From positions 21,001-85,000 of the forward strand of contig JAAFJF010000006.1 of NCBI GenBank assembly GCA_013298815.1: a DNA stretch of 64,000 nucleotides, written 5' to 3'. This DNA is from Polaromonas sp. (GTDB taxonomy: Bacteria; Pseudomonadota; Gammaproteobacteria; Burkholderiales; Burkholderiaceae_C). The position numbers and the translations under genes are program-made. The notes below the pieces were generated by a model. That model was not told the DNA's origin and ran no database searches. It saw only the letters and a list, made by a program, of their open reading frames with translations. Shown here in pieces: positions 8,773 through 19,700 of the stretch; the stretch's first letter is position 1; each line of letters starts with the position of its first letter.

Positions 8773-8802
8773 CCTTCTTTCGCCCGGCGGGGCGAGAGAA
8801 GG
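8773..8802. repeat. GC-rich hairpin element
   Basis: CCTTCTTTCGCCC and GGGCGAGAGAAGG form a 13-bp stem with one T-G wobble and a 4-base loop, followed by a G-rich tail (GATGAGAGTGGGG). It has no T-run, so it is not a classic terminator. It looks like a dispersed REP-type element; only one copy is present here. Confidence 0.6.
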
Positions 8803-8861
8803 CGGGGGATGAGAGTGGGGGAAACACGCCAGCTTGCACAGCTACAAAACACTATAAATAA

Positions 8862-8895
8862 AATAGCTGCTCAGGCAATAAATACGCTGGCTATA
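8862..8895 (+). repeat. Interspersed repeat, copy 2
   Basis: Intergenic forward copy (ATAGCTGCTCAGGCAATAAA, then TACGCTGGCTATAG). It has CTCAGG where most intergenic copies have CTTAGG, the same change seen in three of the coding copies. Confidence 0.9.
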
Positions 8896-8924
8896 GTCAC
8901 ACTTACCCCCCTAAAAAGAACCAA

Positions 8925-9677
8925 TCAATCCACCAATTCACGCAATCCCCAAGCCTTCGGCAACTCCCCCGACGGTGGAATAACGAAATTGCCTGCGGGG
9001 GCGGTTTGCAAAACTTGCTCTACCAAGTTGGCGATTTGGGTAACGCGCAGCGGGGCTTGGTTGGCGGGGATCATGTATTTGCCGATACCTAGCATCCAAT
9101 TTGCGACCCGTTCCAAGTAATTTCCAGTTTTAACCGCAATATCCGTTTGCGCCATGCGCATGAAAATAACGCGCTCAAAACCTAGCGTCGTGACCACTTG
9201 CTCATCCAAACTTGCCAAACCTTGCTGCAACGCAGCAGGCAACATGCCAGGCTGGTGTGGCAAAACGACGACCAAATGGCGTATGCCGCTGGCGTACAGC
9301 CACTTGGCCAAAGCGGGGAGTTCGCTGGGGTACGGCGTCCAAATCGTACGTTCGCGGGCGTAGAACATGCGCGGTGGTTCAAACATGACAACGGCTGTTT
9401 GGATGCGATCTTTGGGTTTCAAAGGTAACCAATCTGCCACCGCTTGCGTAACAGGCAACACTTTGACCCCAGCCATCGCGGCATGAAAGTCTTCCGTCGC
9501 CATCAGCGCCACATGACGGTAACGCCCCAAACTGACTGAAGCCACCAAGCGGCGCACCACCTCGCCACCCAATTTACCACCACCACCCGCAACCAGCACT
9601 GCGCCAAACTGAGGCTTAGCTATGGGTTTTAGGTACTGGCTGGCGGATATGGCAGTGGTTACGTCTAATGAATTCAA
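8925..9677 (-). CDS. NAD(P)-binding Rossmann-fold protein, function unknown
   Basis: A 250-residue protein with a dinucleotide-binding turn VLVAGGGGKLGGEVVRRL near residues 28-45, as in atypical SDR or NmrA-like proteins, and a C-terminal APAGNFVIPPSGELP segment. No Tyr-x-x-x-Lys catalytic pair is evident, so it may bind NAD(P) without being a classic reductase. The only start that keeps the first beta strand is TTG at 9677. It lies 20 bases from a repeat copy and has no clear ribosome-binding site. The repeat may have replaced the original start region. Confidence 0.65.
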   Translation of the reverse strand: MNSLDVTTAISASQYLKPIAKPQFGAVLVAGGGGKLGGEVVRRLVASVSLGRYRHVALMATEDFHAAMAGVKVLPVTQAVADWLPLKPKDRIQTAVVMFEPPRMFYARERTIWTPYPSELPALAKWLYASGIRHLVVVLPHQPGMLPAALQQGLASLDEQVVTTLGFERVIFMRMAQTDIAVKTGNYLERVANWMLGIGKYMIPANQAPLRVTQIANLVEQVLQTAPAGNFVIPPSGELPKAWGLRELVD

Positions 9678-9696
9678 TATATTTACTATAAATAAT

Positions 9697-9730
9697 GTAG
9701 CTACTTAGGCAATTAATACGCTGGCTAGAG
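9697..9730 (+). repeat. Interspersed repeat, copy 3
   Basis: Intergenic copy (GTAGCTACTTAGGCAATTAA, then TACGCTGGCTAGAG) between the Rossmann-fold gene and the hydroxyacid oxidase gene, immediately upstream of the former's TTG start. Confidence 0.9.
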
Positions 9731-9777
9731 GCCAAAAACAGCCCCCAAATAGCCTTAATCAGTCTTAAATAGCCCGT

Positions 9778-10923
9778 TTAGTACGTTCCAGGCAGCAAAA
9801 TCCCTTTATCCACATGCTGGATATTGGTATGCCCACAAAACGCCATCGTGATGTCCAGCTCTTTGTGGATGATTTGCAGCGCTTTGGTCACGCCCGCCTC
9901 GCCCATGGCACCTAGGCCGTACACCATGGCGCGGCCGATGAGCACGCCTTTGGCACCCAGCGCCCAGGCTTTGAGCACGTCTTGCCCAGAGCGGATGCCG
10001 CCGTCCATCCAGACTTCGATCTGGTCGCCGACCGCCGCCACAATCGGTGGCAGCGCCTTGATGCTGGATTGAGCACCATCAAGTTGCCGGCCGCCGTGGT
10101 TGCTAACCACAATCGCGTCTGCACCAGTTTCAACCGCGAGTTTGGCGTCTTCCACGTCCTGGATGCCCTTCAAAATCAGCTTGCCACCCCATTGGGCTTT
10201 GACCCATTTGACGTCCTCCCACGACAGGCGCGGGTCGAACTGTTCGTTGGTCCAAACGGCTAGCGAATTCATGTCGCTCACGGCTTTGACGTGGCCGACC
10301 AGATTACCGAAGCTGCGGCGTTTGGTGCCCAGCATGCCGAAACACCAACGCAGCTTGGTGGATAAATTGATGATGTTGGCAATGGTCGGGCGCGGCGGCG
10401 CGGTCAAGCCGTTTTTCAGGTCTTTGTGGCGTTGGCCGATGACTTGCAAATCCAGCGTCAGCACCAAAGCGCTGCATTTGGCGGCTTTGCAGCGGTCTAT
10501 CATGCGAGCCATGGCGTCGCGGTCGCGCATCATGTAGAGCTGAAACATGAAGGGCGCGGTGGTGTTGGCTGCTATGTCTTCGATGGAGCAGATGCTCATG
10601 GTCGACAAAATGAAGGGGATGCCGAACTTCTCTGCCGCTTTGGCCGCTTTGATTTCGCCATCGGCGCTTTGCATGCCGGTCAAACCGACGGGTGCAATGG
10701 CGACGGGCATTTTGGCATCTACACCGACCATTTTGGTGGCTGTGGTGCGGTTTTCCATGTTCACGGCGACGCGCTGGCGCAGTTTGATGCTTTGAAAATC
10801 AGCCTCGTTCGCGCGATAAGTGCCTTCCGTCCACGAACCGGAATCAGCGTAGTCGTAAAACATCTTGGGTACGCGTTTTTTGTATAGAACGCGCAGGTCT
10901 TCTATGGTGGTGATGACGGTCAT
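9778..10923 (-). CDS. FMN-dependent alpha-hydroxyacid dehydrogenase/oxidase (LldD-like)
   Basis: A 381-residue TIM-barrel flavoprotein that oxidises 2-hydroxyacids such as L-lactate to 2-oxoacids. Visible family features are FYDYADSGSWTE (residues 22-33), APVGLTGMQSADGE, FQLYMMRDR, LTLDLQVIGQRHKD, and the catalytic-base/FMN segment SNHGGRQLDGA with the following WMDGGIRSGQDVLKA. This family includes L-lactate dehydrogenase, glycolate oxidase and mandelate dehydrogenase; the substrate cannot be chosen from sequence. No lactate permease or lldR-type regulator is adjacent. Confidence 0.92.
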   Translation of the reverse strand: MTVITTIEDLRVLYKKRVPKMFYDYADSGSWTEGTYRANEADFQSIKLRQRVAVNMENRTTATKMVGVDAKMPVAIAPVGLTGMQSADGEIKAAKAAEKFGIPFILSTMSICSIEDIAANTTAPFMFQLYMMRDRDAMARMIDRCKAAKCSALVLTLDLQVIGQRHKDLKNGLTAPPRPTIANIINLSTKLRWCFGMLGTKRRSFGNLVGHVKAVSDMNSLAVWTNEQFDPRLSWEDVKWVKAQWGGKLILKGIQDVEDAKLAVETGADAIVVSNHGGRQLDGAQSSIKALPPIVAAVGDQIEVWMDGGIRSGQDVLKAWALGAKGVLIGRAMVYGLGAMGEAGVTKALQIIHKELDITMAFCGHTNIQHVDKGILLPGTY

Positions 10924-10947
10924 TTAAAAATCTCCAGTTTTATTGTT

Positions 10948-11412
10948 TTAGCGAGAGCACCATTGCTTTTCACAAGGTGTTCCATCTTTATCACCGTCCA
11001 TCTTAACGCCGGGGCAGTTCGCTAGAAAATACTTGGCTTCGGCGCAGGACTTCATTTGCGAGCAATACTTCCGCCCATCGCAACTGAAGCTGCTGGATGG
11101 CGTTGATGCGGCTGGTGAATTGGCGGGTGCAGAAACAGGCTTTTCAGGCGTAATAACCGATTTTTCTTGAACAATGGCAGCCTTCTCAGGCGTTGCGATT
11201 GCAACTGCTTCACGTCGTTTTTTCTCGGAAGCGTTTAGTTCTAGAACCGAGGGGGGTTTGCGAAATTGCACAGCTGGACAGGGATCTTGCTGATAGGTGA
11301 CTGTACCGTTAACCTTGCATTTGTACGTTTGCTGAGCATTGACGCTCGTAGTAACGACAAAAAACCCCGCTACCAAAGCAACCAATGCGGGGAGTGATGA
11401 AATTTTAAACAT
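10948..11412 (-). CDS. Secreted DUF4124/excalibur-domain protein
   Basis: A 154-residue exported protein. It has a signal peptide (LVALVAGFFVVTTSVNAQ), then a DUF4124-like N-terminal segment YKCKVNGTVTYQQDPCP, a Pro/Ala/Lys linker, and a C-terminal excalibur motif (FLANCPGVKMDGDKDGTPCEKQWC). The Asp residues and Cys pairs of that motif fit a calcium-binding, disulfide-stabilised fold. Excalibur domains are often attached to extracellular nucleases, but no nuclease domain is present here. The pbpC gene ends 46 bases away on the other side. Confidence 0.82.
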   Translation of the reverse strand: MFKISSLPALVALVAGFFVVTTSVNAQQTYKCKVNGTVTYQQDPCPAVQFRKPPSVLELNASEKKRREAVAIATPEKAAIVQEKSVITPEKPVSAPANSPAASTPSSSFSCDGRKYCSQMKSCAEAKYFLANCPGVKMDGDKDGTPCEKQWCSR

Positions 11413-11457
11413 ACGTTTTCCTAAATAGCCAGCGCGCTTTGTAAAAAATGAACGGTC

Positions 11458-13758
11458 CTAGAGTTTAGACCGTACACCAGCCCCGCGCACTTCCAGCTTG
11501 ATTTCGTCAAGCTTCACACCTTTGGGATCAACCAGCTGCACCACATGCCGCCCTGGCCACGGCAACCATTTGGCGGCGTTGCCTTTGGCGAAGGGTTTGC
11601 CGTCAAGCAGCCAGGCGACGTTCTGGCCTTCTGCCGAGAAACTCACTCGCTGGCGGTTGGGAGGAATGTCCGGATCTAGCGCGATGATCGTGCCTGAGGT
11701 GGGTGAGGTGATGCGGGCGCTGGAAGCTGAATTTCCATCGTTCTGACTCGATTTTGCATCATTTAAGCCATTTTTACCCTTATTTATAGCTATAGCCGGC
11801 GTATTTACTGCCTGAGCAGCTATTTTGTTGATAGCAAATTGCGATTGCTCTGTTCCCGTCAAAAACCACTCCTGCCGCGCCGCTTCCACCATGGTCATGC
11901 CGTTTTGGGCAAACTGTGCCTGAACTTGTACGAGGTTTGACGGTGCAGGCGGCGCTTTGCTGGACTCGTTTTGATGCAAAAACTGCATCACCGCTGCCCA
12001 CACGGGCGCTGCGCCCGCGGTGCCGCTCACGTCCCACATGGCTGCGCCGCTGGCGTTGCCCACCCACACCCCTACGGTGTAGCGCTGCGAGTAGCCCACC
12101 GCCCAGTTGTCGCGCATGTCTTTGCTGGTGCCCGTTTTGACGGCGCTCCAAAACCGCGTCGCCAGCACGCTGTCGGAGCCAAAGGTGCGGGCACGGGCGT
12201 TGGTGTCGCTCAGAATGTCGCTGACGATGAAGGCGGCGCGCGGGTCTATGGCTTGGATTGTGGCTTGGGTACTTGTTGTTTCAGGACGAACGGTTAAATA
12301 AGTTGGACTGGCACGCCCACCATTCGCCAAGCTGCGGTAAGCATTGGTCAAATTCAACAACGACACCTCGGCACTGCCTAGAGCCAAGCTATAGCCGTAA
12401 AAGTCACCCGCCTCCTTGAGCGGCAAGCCCAGCGTTTTGAGCTGTTTGGCAAAGGCATCGGGCGACACCATCACCAAGGCGCGCACCGCTGGCACATTGA
12501 GCGACGAGCCCAGCGCGGTGCGCACCGAAACCCAGCCTTTGAACTGGCGGTCGTAGTTTTGCGGAATGTAGAGGCCGCCGGCGGTTTGAATGTGGGTGGG
12601 CGAGTCCTCCAGCAGCGAAGCCGCCGTCAAACGCCGCTCGGCAATCGCCTGCGCGTACAAAAACGGTTTCAGCGTGGAGCCGGGCTGACGCAATGCGGTG
12701 ACAAAGTCCACCTCGCCAGATCGCCCCAACTCCCCCGACGAACCGACATACGCCAGCACCGCGCCGGTGGCGTTGTCCAGCACCACAATGGCACCGTCTT
12801 GCACGTTGCGGTTTTGCAGCTCGCGCAGGTGGCGATTCAATGTTTGGTCGGCGAAGCGTTGCAGCGGGGCGCGCAGGGTCGTTGTCACCGTTCGGGCTGA
12901 GCTTGTCGAAGCCTTCTCAGTCTTCTTCGAACCCGCAGACCCTTGGCCCAGCTCAGGGCGAACGGAAAGGACTCGCCGCGCCACATGCGGCGCGATGCCG
13001 CTGCTGGCGTCAAACTCCTTGCGCTGCAGGGCGGCGGTGACGTACAAATCCAGCCCCACGCAATCCGTCTTGACTGTCGGCTGCATCACCTTGAGCACGC
13101 CGCAAGCCCGCAGCGCGACGGCGGAAGGTTTAGCATTGGGAGCGCGAACCAGAGCGGCGGTGACTGCCGCCTCGCGGTCGTCCAGCCCATGCGCGGCCTT
13201 GCCAAACAGGGTGCGGCTGAGAGCGTCTATGCCCACCATCTCGCCCCGAAAAGGCACGTTGTTCAGATATGCTTCCAAAATCTGGTCTTTACGCCAACTG
13301 CGCTCCAGCAACTGAGCAGACACGGTTTGCCCGACTTTTTGCAACACTGATCGCCCGCCTGCTGCGGTCTTCAAATCTTCATCCAACAGCCCAGCCAGTT
13401 GCATGGTGATGGTGGAGGCTCCGCGTGTTTTGGTGTTCCACACATTGCCCCAAGCTGCGCTGGATACTGCCCGCCAATCGACCCCGCTGTGCTCGTAAAA
13501 GCGCTTGTCTTCACTCAGCACCATGGCGGTACGCAAAGCGGGCGAGATATCAGCCAACGCCACCCACTGGCCACGCCGCACGGTTTTGTCGGCGCGCAGG
13601 CTGTGCATTAATTCGCCGTTTCGGTCCAAAACGCGCACGTCAGACGGTTGAAAAGTGCTTTTTACCTCTTCAAATTTAGGCATAGCCAGCGTATTATCTG
13701 CCTGAATAGCTATTATTAATATAGCAATTGTCTGACAGATGACACGATGAATAGTCAT
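11458..13758 (-). CDS. pbpC: Penicillin-binding protein 1C
   Basis: A 766-residue bifunctional peptidoglycan enzyme with one N-terminal membrane anchor. The glycosyltransferase domain carries SEDKRFYEHSGVDW and GASTITMQLAGL. The transpeptidase domain carries the SxxK motif in QPGSTLKPFLYAQ, the SxN motif in GSSLNVPAVRAL, and KTGTSKDMRDNWAVGY. A C-terminal penicillin-binding-protein-1C domain (IALDPDIPPNRQRVSF onward) completes the family layout. Its ATG overlaps the macroglobulin stop codon (TAATG), the usual pbpC/macroglobulin pairing. Three repeat insertions are translated in frame: residues 16-26 (anchor), about 265-290 (between the domains) and 645-656 (before the C-terminal domain). Confidence 0.95.
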   Translation of the reverse strand: MTIHRVICQTIAILIIAIQADNTLAMPKFEEVKSTFQPSDVRVLDRNGELMHSLRADKTVRRGQWVALADISPALRTAMVLSEDKRFYEHSGVDWRAVSSAAWGNVWNTKTRGASTITMQLAGLLDEDLKTAAGGRSVLQKVGQTVSAQLLERSWRKDQILEAYLNNVPFRGEMVGIDALSRTLFGKAAHGLDDREAAVTAALVRAPNAKPSAVALRACGVLKVMQPTVKTDCVGLDLYVTAALQRKEFDASSGIAPHVARRVLSVRPELGQGSAGSKKTEKASTSSARTVTTTLRAPLQRFADQTLNRHLRELQNRNVQDGAIVVLDNATGAVLAYVGSSGELGRSGEVDFVTALRQPGSTLKPFLYAQAIAERRLTAASLLEDSPTHIQTAGGLYIPQNYDRQFKGWVSVRTALGSSLNVPAVRALVMVSPDAFAKQLKTLGLPLKEAGDFYGYSLALGSAEVSLLNLTNAYRSLANGGRASPTYLTVRPETTSTQATIQAIDPRAAFIVSDILSDTNARARTFGSDSVLATRFWSAVKTGTSKDMRDNWAVGYSQRYTVGVWVGNASGAAMWDVSGTAGAAPVWAAVMQFLHQNESSKAPPAPSNLVQVQAQFAQNGMTMVEAARQEWFLTGTEQSQFAINKIAAQAVNTPAIAINKGKNGLNDAKSSQNDGNSASSARITSPTSGTIIALDPDIPPNRQRVSFSAEGQNVAWLLDGKPFAKGNAAKWLPWPGRHVVQLVDPKGVKLDEIKLEVRGAGVRSKL
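11791..11824 (-). repeat. Interspersed repeat, copy 4 (inside pbpC)
   Basis: Read in frame as IAAQAVNTPAIA. The consensus TAG is CAG here, which keeps pbpC open. It falls in a low-complexity linker between the transpeptidase and C-terminal domains. Confidence 0.93.
12888..12966. repeat. REP-like palindrome inside pbpC
   Basis: CCGTTCGGGCTGAGC (12888-12902) and GCTCAGGGCGAACGG (12951-12965) are inverted arms with two mismatches. Between them lie further inverted pieces (CTTGTCGAAG, TTCTTCGAA). This resembles the GTTCGCCCTGAGCTTGTCGAAG class of dispersed palindromes common in betaproteobacterial genomes. It is translated in frame between the two catalytic domains (SVRPELGQGS ... KASTSSARTV). 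Confidence 0.8.
13682..13713 (-). repeat. Interspersed repeat, copy 5 (inside pbpC signal region)
   Basis: Read as IAIQADNTLAM at residues 16-26 of PBP1C, just after or within the hydrophobic anchor. The consensus TAG is CAG here. Confidence 0.85.
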
Positions 13759-16700
13759 TACTTAGCTCCAGGCACTGCCACGACTTGCATCTTCGCGTTC
13801 GGCGCTTCGCCAAACATCTCAGGGGCGTACATAGCTTCGACGCGGCTTGGCGGGAGCGAGAAATTGCCGACATTGTTCAGGCGGATGGTGTATTCCATCT
13901 TGACCACGCCTTTGGGCAAATATTCATAGTAGCTGCGGAAGGACTCAAAACTGCGCTCTTCAAACGCCGCCCAACCATTGCCAGTGCGCTTTTCGTCTTT
14001 GGTGGCGATTTCAGAATCGCGACCCAAGCCACCGCCCAAAATCGTCGCGCCGGCAGGAACCGGGTCGGTGATTGCCACCCATGTCATGTCAGCCGTGGCG
14101 TTGACTTCTAGCGTGATGCGTAGCACATCGCCCCGTGTGTAAATGCCTTTAACTGCCTGCTCCACCGGCGTGATGGTCTTTTTGATGCCGTAACCCGCGT
14201 TGAACGGTGCGTTGAGCTGCACGGCGGCAACGGATTGCAGCGTCAGCCACGGTTTGCCGCTGCCTTGCTGAGTCACCATCAAGGTGTCTTTCAACGATCC
14301 TGTGGCATTTTTCCACGGCAAGAACATGCTGTTGTTTCGCAAATTTCCTGGTGATGCAGGTGCGCCAAACCAGGTGGTTTGGTTGGGAGCACCAGTGGCA
14401 TCGGTGGTTTTGATGCGTTCAACTTTGCTCCAATCAACACTCGCACTTCCGGTAGACATAGATGCTTTGGTCAGCCCAGCAACAGGAATAGATTCAAACT
14501 TAGCGGAGAAGCGCTCCAACGCCAAACCGCCCCACAAATTGGCCGTCGTGGTGTGCCAAGCGCCATTTTGCTGGCGGCTGATGAAACCGTTGGCCAGGCG
14601 ACCCATATCGTCTTTCCAGGCCGGGTCGTCCATCACGGCCAGCATCAATTTGGCGCTGTTGACATCGCCATTGGTCATCAACCACCACCAGTAGTCGTCA
14701 CGCTCGGTGCTGAAAATCATTTTCGTGCCTTGAAAACTCAAGCGGGCGCGCAGAATCTGGTTCGCCTCGGCCAAATAGGCATCGCGTTTGGGGATGTCGC
14801 CCACGCGTTTCAAAATCTGCATCCAGTCGATCACCGCGCTGGTTGGCCACTGGTTGGGTGCGATGGTGATGCTGCTGACCATGCGCGCCTGTGCTTTGCC
14901 GTAGCGGGACAGGGCTTCCAGGGCAGCCAGTTTGCGCACATCCAGGTCTTTACGGGGTGACCAGAAATCGCGCGTTAATTTGCCTTCTACAAACGCGATC
15001 AGGCCGCGCTCCATGGGGGCGCGTGCCTCGTCGGGCAGGGCAAAAGCGGGGTTTATCGCTGCGGCTTCGTGGGTGGCGGCCAGCAGGTAGGCGGTCAAGG
15101 TGTCGCTGCCGCGATTGGCCTCACCATCACGCGGCGGGAAGTAATTGGCCAGGCCGTCGCTGTCCAGATAGCTGGGCAACTGCGCCAGCACGCCTTGCCA
15201 AAGCTTGGCATCACGTAAGCCGACTGATTTGCTGGTTTTTTGCTCCAGGCAGGCAAAGGGGTAATTGGCAAACCAGTCGCGCACGCCGGGCAGGCTTTCA
15301 GCGAGCTTGGGCTGCAGGCTCATTTTCAAACCGCCCCGGCCTGGCACCGCATCTGCGGGCGGAGCCACGTCCAGACTGAAGCTACCATCCACCTGCACCA
15401 GCGTGGCCTGCTGCACGGTGAGCGGTACGGCGGGGATGATGCGCTGGCGGGCTTTGAGGGCATCCTTCGCACCTTTTAAATTATCTTTCGCCTCAATCTC
15501 CCACAAAATCGCCTCGTTGCGGGTTAATGCCAGTTGCGGCGGTGCGGTGACCAGCCAGGCTACTTCACGCGCTTCGCCGGCGGGGATGTCCACCGTTTGT
15601 GGTTTCAACTCCAGCAGCGTGGCGCGGGCGGTGACGTCCACCTTCATCGCCTCTTTGGTGGTGTTGCGCACGGTGATTTGCGCACGGAACTGGTCGTCCT
15701 CCCGCACCAACGGCGGCAGGCCGCTGATGATCTGCAGGTCTTGCGTAGCCTTGATCATGGTTGAACCCGTGCCAAACAAACCGGTGGATGCATCCGCCAC
15801 GGCGACGATTTTGAAGCTGGTAAGGGCATCGTTCAAAGGCACGGTCACTAGCGCTTGACCGTTCGCATCCAGCTTCACGCTGGGGTTCCACAGCAACAAG
15901 GTGTCAAACAGCTCCCGCGTGCCGCTGCGTCCCCCGCCACCGCCAGCAGGCACGGCTTTGCGGCCATAGTGGCGGCGGCCTATGATTTCCATCTGCGCGG
16001 TCGACGTTTCCACACCCCAGCTGCGGCGCTGCAGCATGGCGTCCAGCAACTCCCAGCTGGTGTTGGGACTGAGTTCCAGCAAGGCCTGATCAACGGCAGC
16101 CAACGCTACTTCCGCATTGGCAGCGGGTTGGCCGTTGGGCAATTTGACCTGGATGGTGACCAGCGCTTTGCCGCGCACGGGGTAGCTCTCTTTGTCGGCC
16201 TTCACACTCACGTCCAACTGGTGCGCCTTGGTGCCGACGCGGATTTCTGCCACACCGAAGCGGAAGGCGGGTTTGCTCAGATCGACCAGCGCTGTCGGTG
16301 CGACATATTCGCGGCCCTCATACCAAAACGCAGTCCACCACTCACGCGGTGCTTTGTAGCCCCAGGTGAAGAGCGAGTACCAAGGGACATCGCGCAAGCG
16401 TCCGCGTAGCGCCAGCACGCTCACGTAGACGTTGGGGCCCCAGCTGTCTTTGATGGTCAGGTTGATGGTCGGGTCCTGGCCGTTGAGCTGGACGACCTGG
16501 GTTTCGACAATACCTTCGCGTTCCACCGACACCAAAGCGGTAGCAAAGCGGAACGGCATGCGCACCTGGAATTTAGCCACTTCACCGGGTTGGTAGGCTT
16601 TTTTCTCGGGCAGGATGTCCATGCGGTCATGGTCTTCACCGCCGAACCAGACTTCACCCTGCTTGGTCACCGTCACCGAGCTGGCTGCTTGCACGGTGTT

Positions 16701-19700
16701 GCCGTCTTTGTCTTTGGCGGTGACGATCAGCTCCACCTCACCGGGTTCACCCAGCTTGGCTTCGCAGAGCAGCAGGCCACGGCTGTCGCTTTTACCGCTG
16801 CAGACTTTGCCAAGATCTTTGGATTCGGTTTTATTGTCATAGGTGTAAAAGCCACCCACCAAACGTTTGCGGCTGGTGGTGGTGATACGGGCAAGGGCCT
16901 TGACCTCCAGGCTCACGCCCTCGGCGGCCTTGCCTGTCAAATCCAACGCTAGCGCCTGAAACTTGATCTGCTGGCTGGTCGAGACCCAGCCCTCGGTTTT
17001 GATGCCGGCAATCACCCCAGCAGGCCACAATGCAGCCACGTTGCGGATGGTTTGTACCTCGCCATTCGGGTCGGCATAGGTGGCCTCCAGCAGCAGTTCT
17101 TGCGCTTGTCTTGAGCTCGGCACTTTGTCCAGCACCAGTTTGCCCGCGCCGTTTTTGTCCAAGCGCAGCGGCAGCTTGTCGGCAATCACGCGCTGGTCTT
17201 GGCCCGCCGTGGCTTCTTCTTCATCAACAGAACCAGTTTTTTTGTCTTTTTGCGGCGGATAGAAACTAAAAGTGTCGTAATCAGCAAAATACAAATTCTT
17301 TGAGCGCACCAGAGCAGAGACCTTGACAGGCAAGTTCATCGCAGGACCGCCCGCGACATAGCTGATTTGCACATCGGAGGGGACTGACGTCACGTTGACC
17401 AAGGCTTTTTTATCAGCGGGTTGGATGCGCCCTTGAAATACGGGTAAACGAAATTCCTCAACACGAAATTGGCCTGAGCTATAGCTGCGGAAATCAGCGC
17501 CTGCATTCCTATCCTCGGATGTTTTCAGTTCAATCTGATAAATACCAAGTTTGGCTGCAGGTGGAATCACAAAAGTATTTTCAGCACTTTGCCCCCCAGT
17601 CGCTGTCTTTCGCCACACAACTGGCTGGCTGAACTTTTGACCGCTGCCAACGTGCGTGATTTCTAAAAGCTTAGGTTCTGAGCTGCTACTTCCAAAGCCT
17701 TTGCTGTTTTCCGAACGCAAAATGTGCTTCATGTACACCGTTTCACCAGCCCGCAACAAACTGCGGTCAAAAATCGTGTGCAAGCGATCGTCTGGTCGTG
17801 GCTCGTTGCTGGTCGATAAATTAAAGCGCCAAGGTTCTATGCCTTTGTGCCAGTCGCTCCACGTAAAGGCTAAATCTTGCACGCCTTTGGGATCAGCTGT
17901 GCCGGTTCGGGCGCTGATGAAATATGCACGGCGATCTTCGCTGTACTCGTCATCGGCATTGCCCCGCGCCAAACAGCTTGGTGGCTGGGGTGGAATATTG
18001 GCCATTTTTGCGACGCCTTGTGCATCCGTTTGCGCAGTTGCTAGTTCTTTGCCTCGGCAATCAGACACTGCCACACGTGCATTTGCCACGGGCTTGCCCG
18101 TATCCAGCGTGGTAACCCAAGCAACCGCGTTTTCACGCCCCAACTTAAAATGCACGCCGATGTTAGTCACCAAGGCCGATGTGCGCACGTACATGGTGCG
18201 ATTAGGCCCATAGCGATCATCGAGCAGTGATGCGCCCAGGTTTTTAGAGGCGATTTCAAGAACATGAAAACCCGCAGTCAGCGGGATGCCCACCACCTCA
18301 AACGGGCGGCTGGCTTGCGCGTCTGTGGGTTGCGGTAGATCTAAGGTTTTGACACCTGCTTGTCCAGCCAACAAAGACACCATGCGGGTTTGCACAGTGG
18401 TGCCATCGTCGATGTACTCTTTTCCGTTTTCAATCTTTCTCCCCAGCTTGGGCGGCAGCGACAATTTAGAATCTGTGGCCGCCAAACTGCGCGGCACACT
18501 GTAGTTGCCGTAACGCTGCACTTTTTGATACCAGGCAATGATGTCCGAGTCGGTTTTGAGCTGCAGGTCGCTAACTTTACCTTCTGAGGCATTGCTTACG
18601 ACATTACTTGTGGTTTTTCCATTAACGAGAACACCCACATTCCGCAGCGTCACAGGTAACATCGGCGTCCCGCTCGGCTCGGCAAAGCGCTCCACCACGC
18701 CAAAGGTGCTGGAGGCAAATTTGGCCAAGGGCGGCATCACGCCGGTGGAGACTTTGAGCGGGAAGCTGTCTGCATTGCGCAGGCTGCGGCCTGATGCGTC
18801 TTTGAAGTCTTTGGGTACCTCAAGGGTGAATTGGGTCTGCTCAGGCAAGACCCCTACGCCCACAAACGAAACACCCGTAACCGTGCTCTCGTCGTCTGAA
18901 TCTGCCTCAAACTTGGGTTTGAAAGAATCTTTACTAGATATGAGACGAATCGCCGCCGCTTGTTTGCGTGGCACGGGTGTGTTGAAACTCAAACTCAAAG
19001 GGCGCAGCGGTAAGCAAGCGGCCTGAGCATTTTCACGTTCACAACTAAAGCTGGCTGTAAATGGCTCACGCACGGTGAAGTTGAAGCGCTTTTCTACTTT
19101 GTTGAGGATTTGACTGGGTGTTGACACGCCCTTGCCAAAAACAATCTGCAGCTTGGCGGAAGGTGTCAAGCGGCGGTTGCATGAAAACGTCACAAACTTG
19201 AGTGGTTCAGCTGCGGCAGCCTTTTCAAAACCTTGCGATTTGAGCAACTCTGCGCGCTCTTTGCCGTCAATCAATTTGACAGGTAAACGCTCACCCAAAC
19301 CATCTACCTGGCACCACATATTGGCCTGCACGCTGGCTAGGGTGGCGGGGCCATTAAGTTGGGCGATGAAATATTGCTCCTCATCTATCGCACCGTAGCT
19401 GGGCAACATGTTGGTGACAAACGGACCACCCGTGTTGAACTGGTAGCTGCTGGAACTGTTTGTACCGCTGAGTTTGGCACCTTTGAGCGATTGCAAAGCA
19501 GCGACCAGCTTGACTTCACAACGCAGACCGGGTGGCAAATCGCGAGAAAACTCGAATGCCCATTCGCGTTCGTTGACCCAACGGCCTGAACCCTGAGATG
19601 CGCTTGCATCACTGCAACTGACGGTCAGAGGCGCGGCGGCTTTGGGGTCACCAAAATTCACAGCCGCTTCGTCAAACTTGATGACCAATTGGCGAACCTG

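Noticed and set aside
8506..9120. A 204-residue plus-strand frame
   Set aside because: It overlaps the hypothetical gene and the 3' end of the Rossmann-fold gene in antisense, runs through the hairpin and repeat copy 2, and has no protein-like composition.
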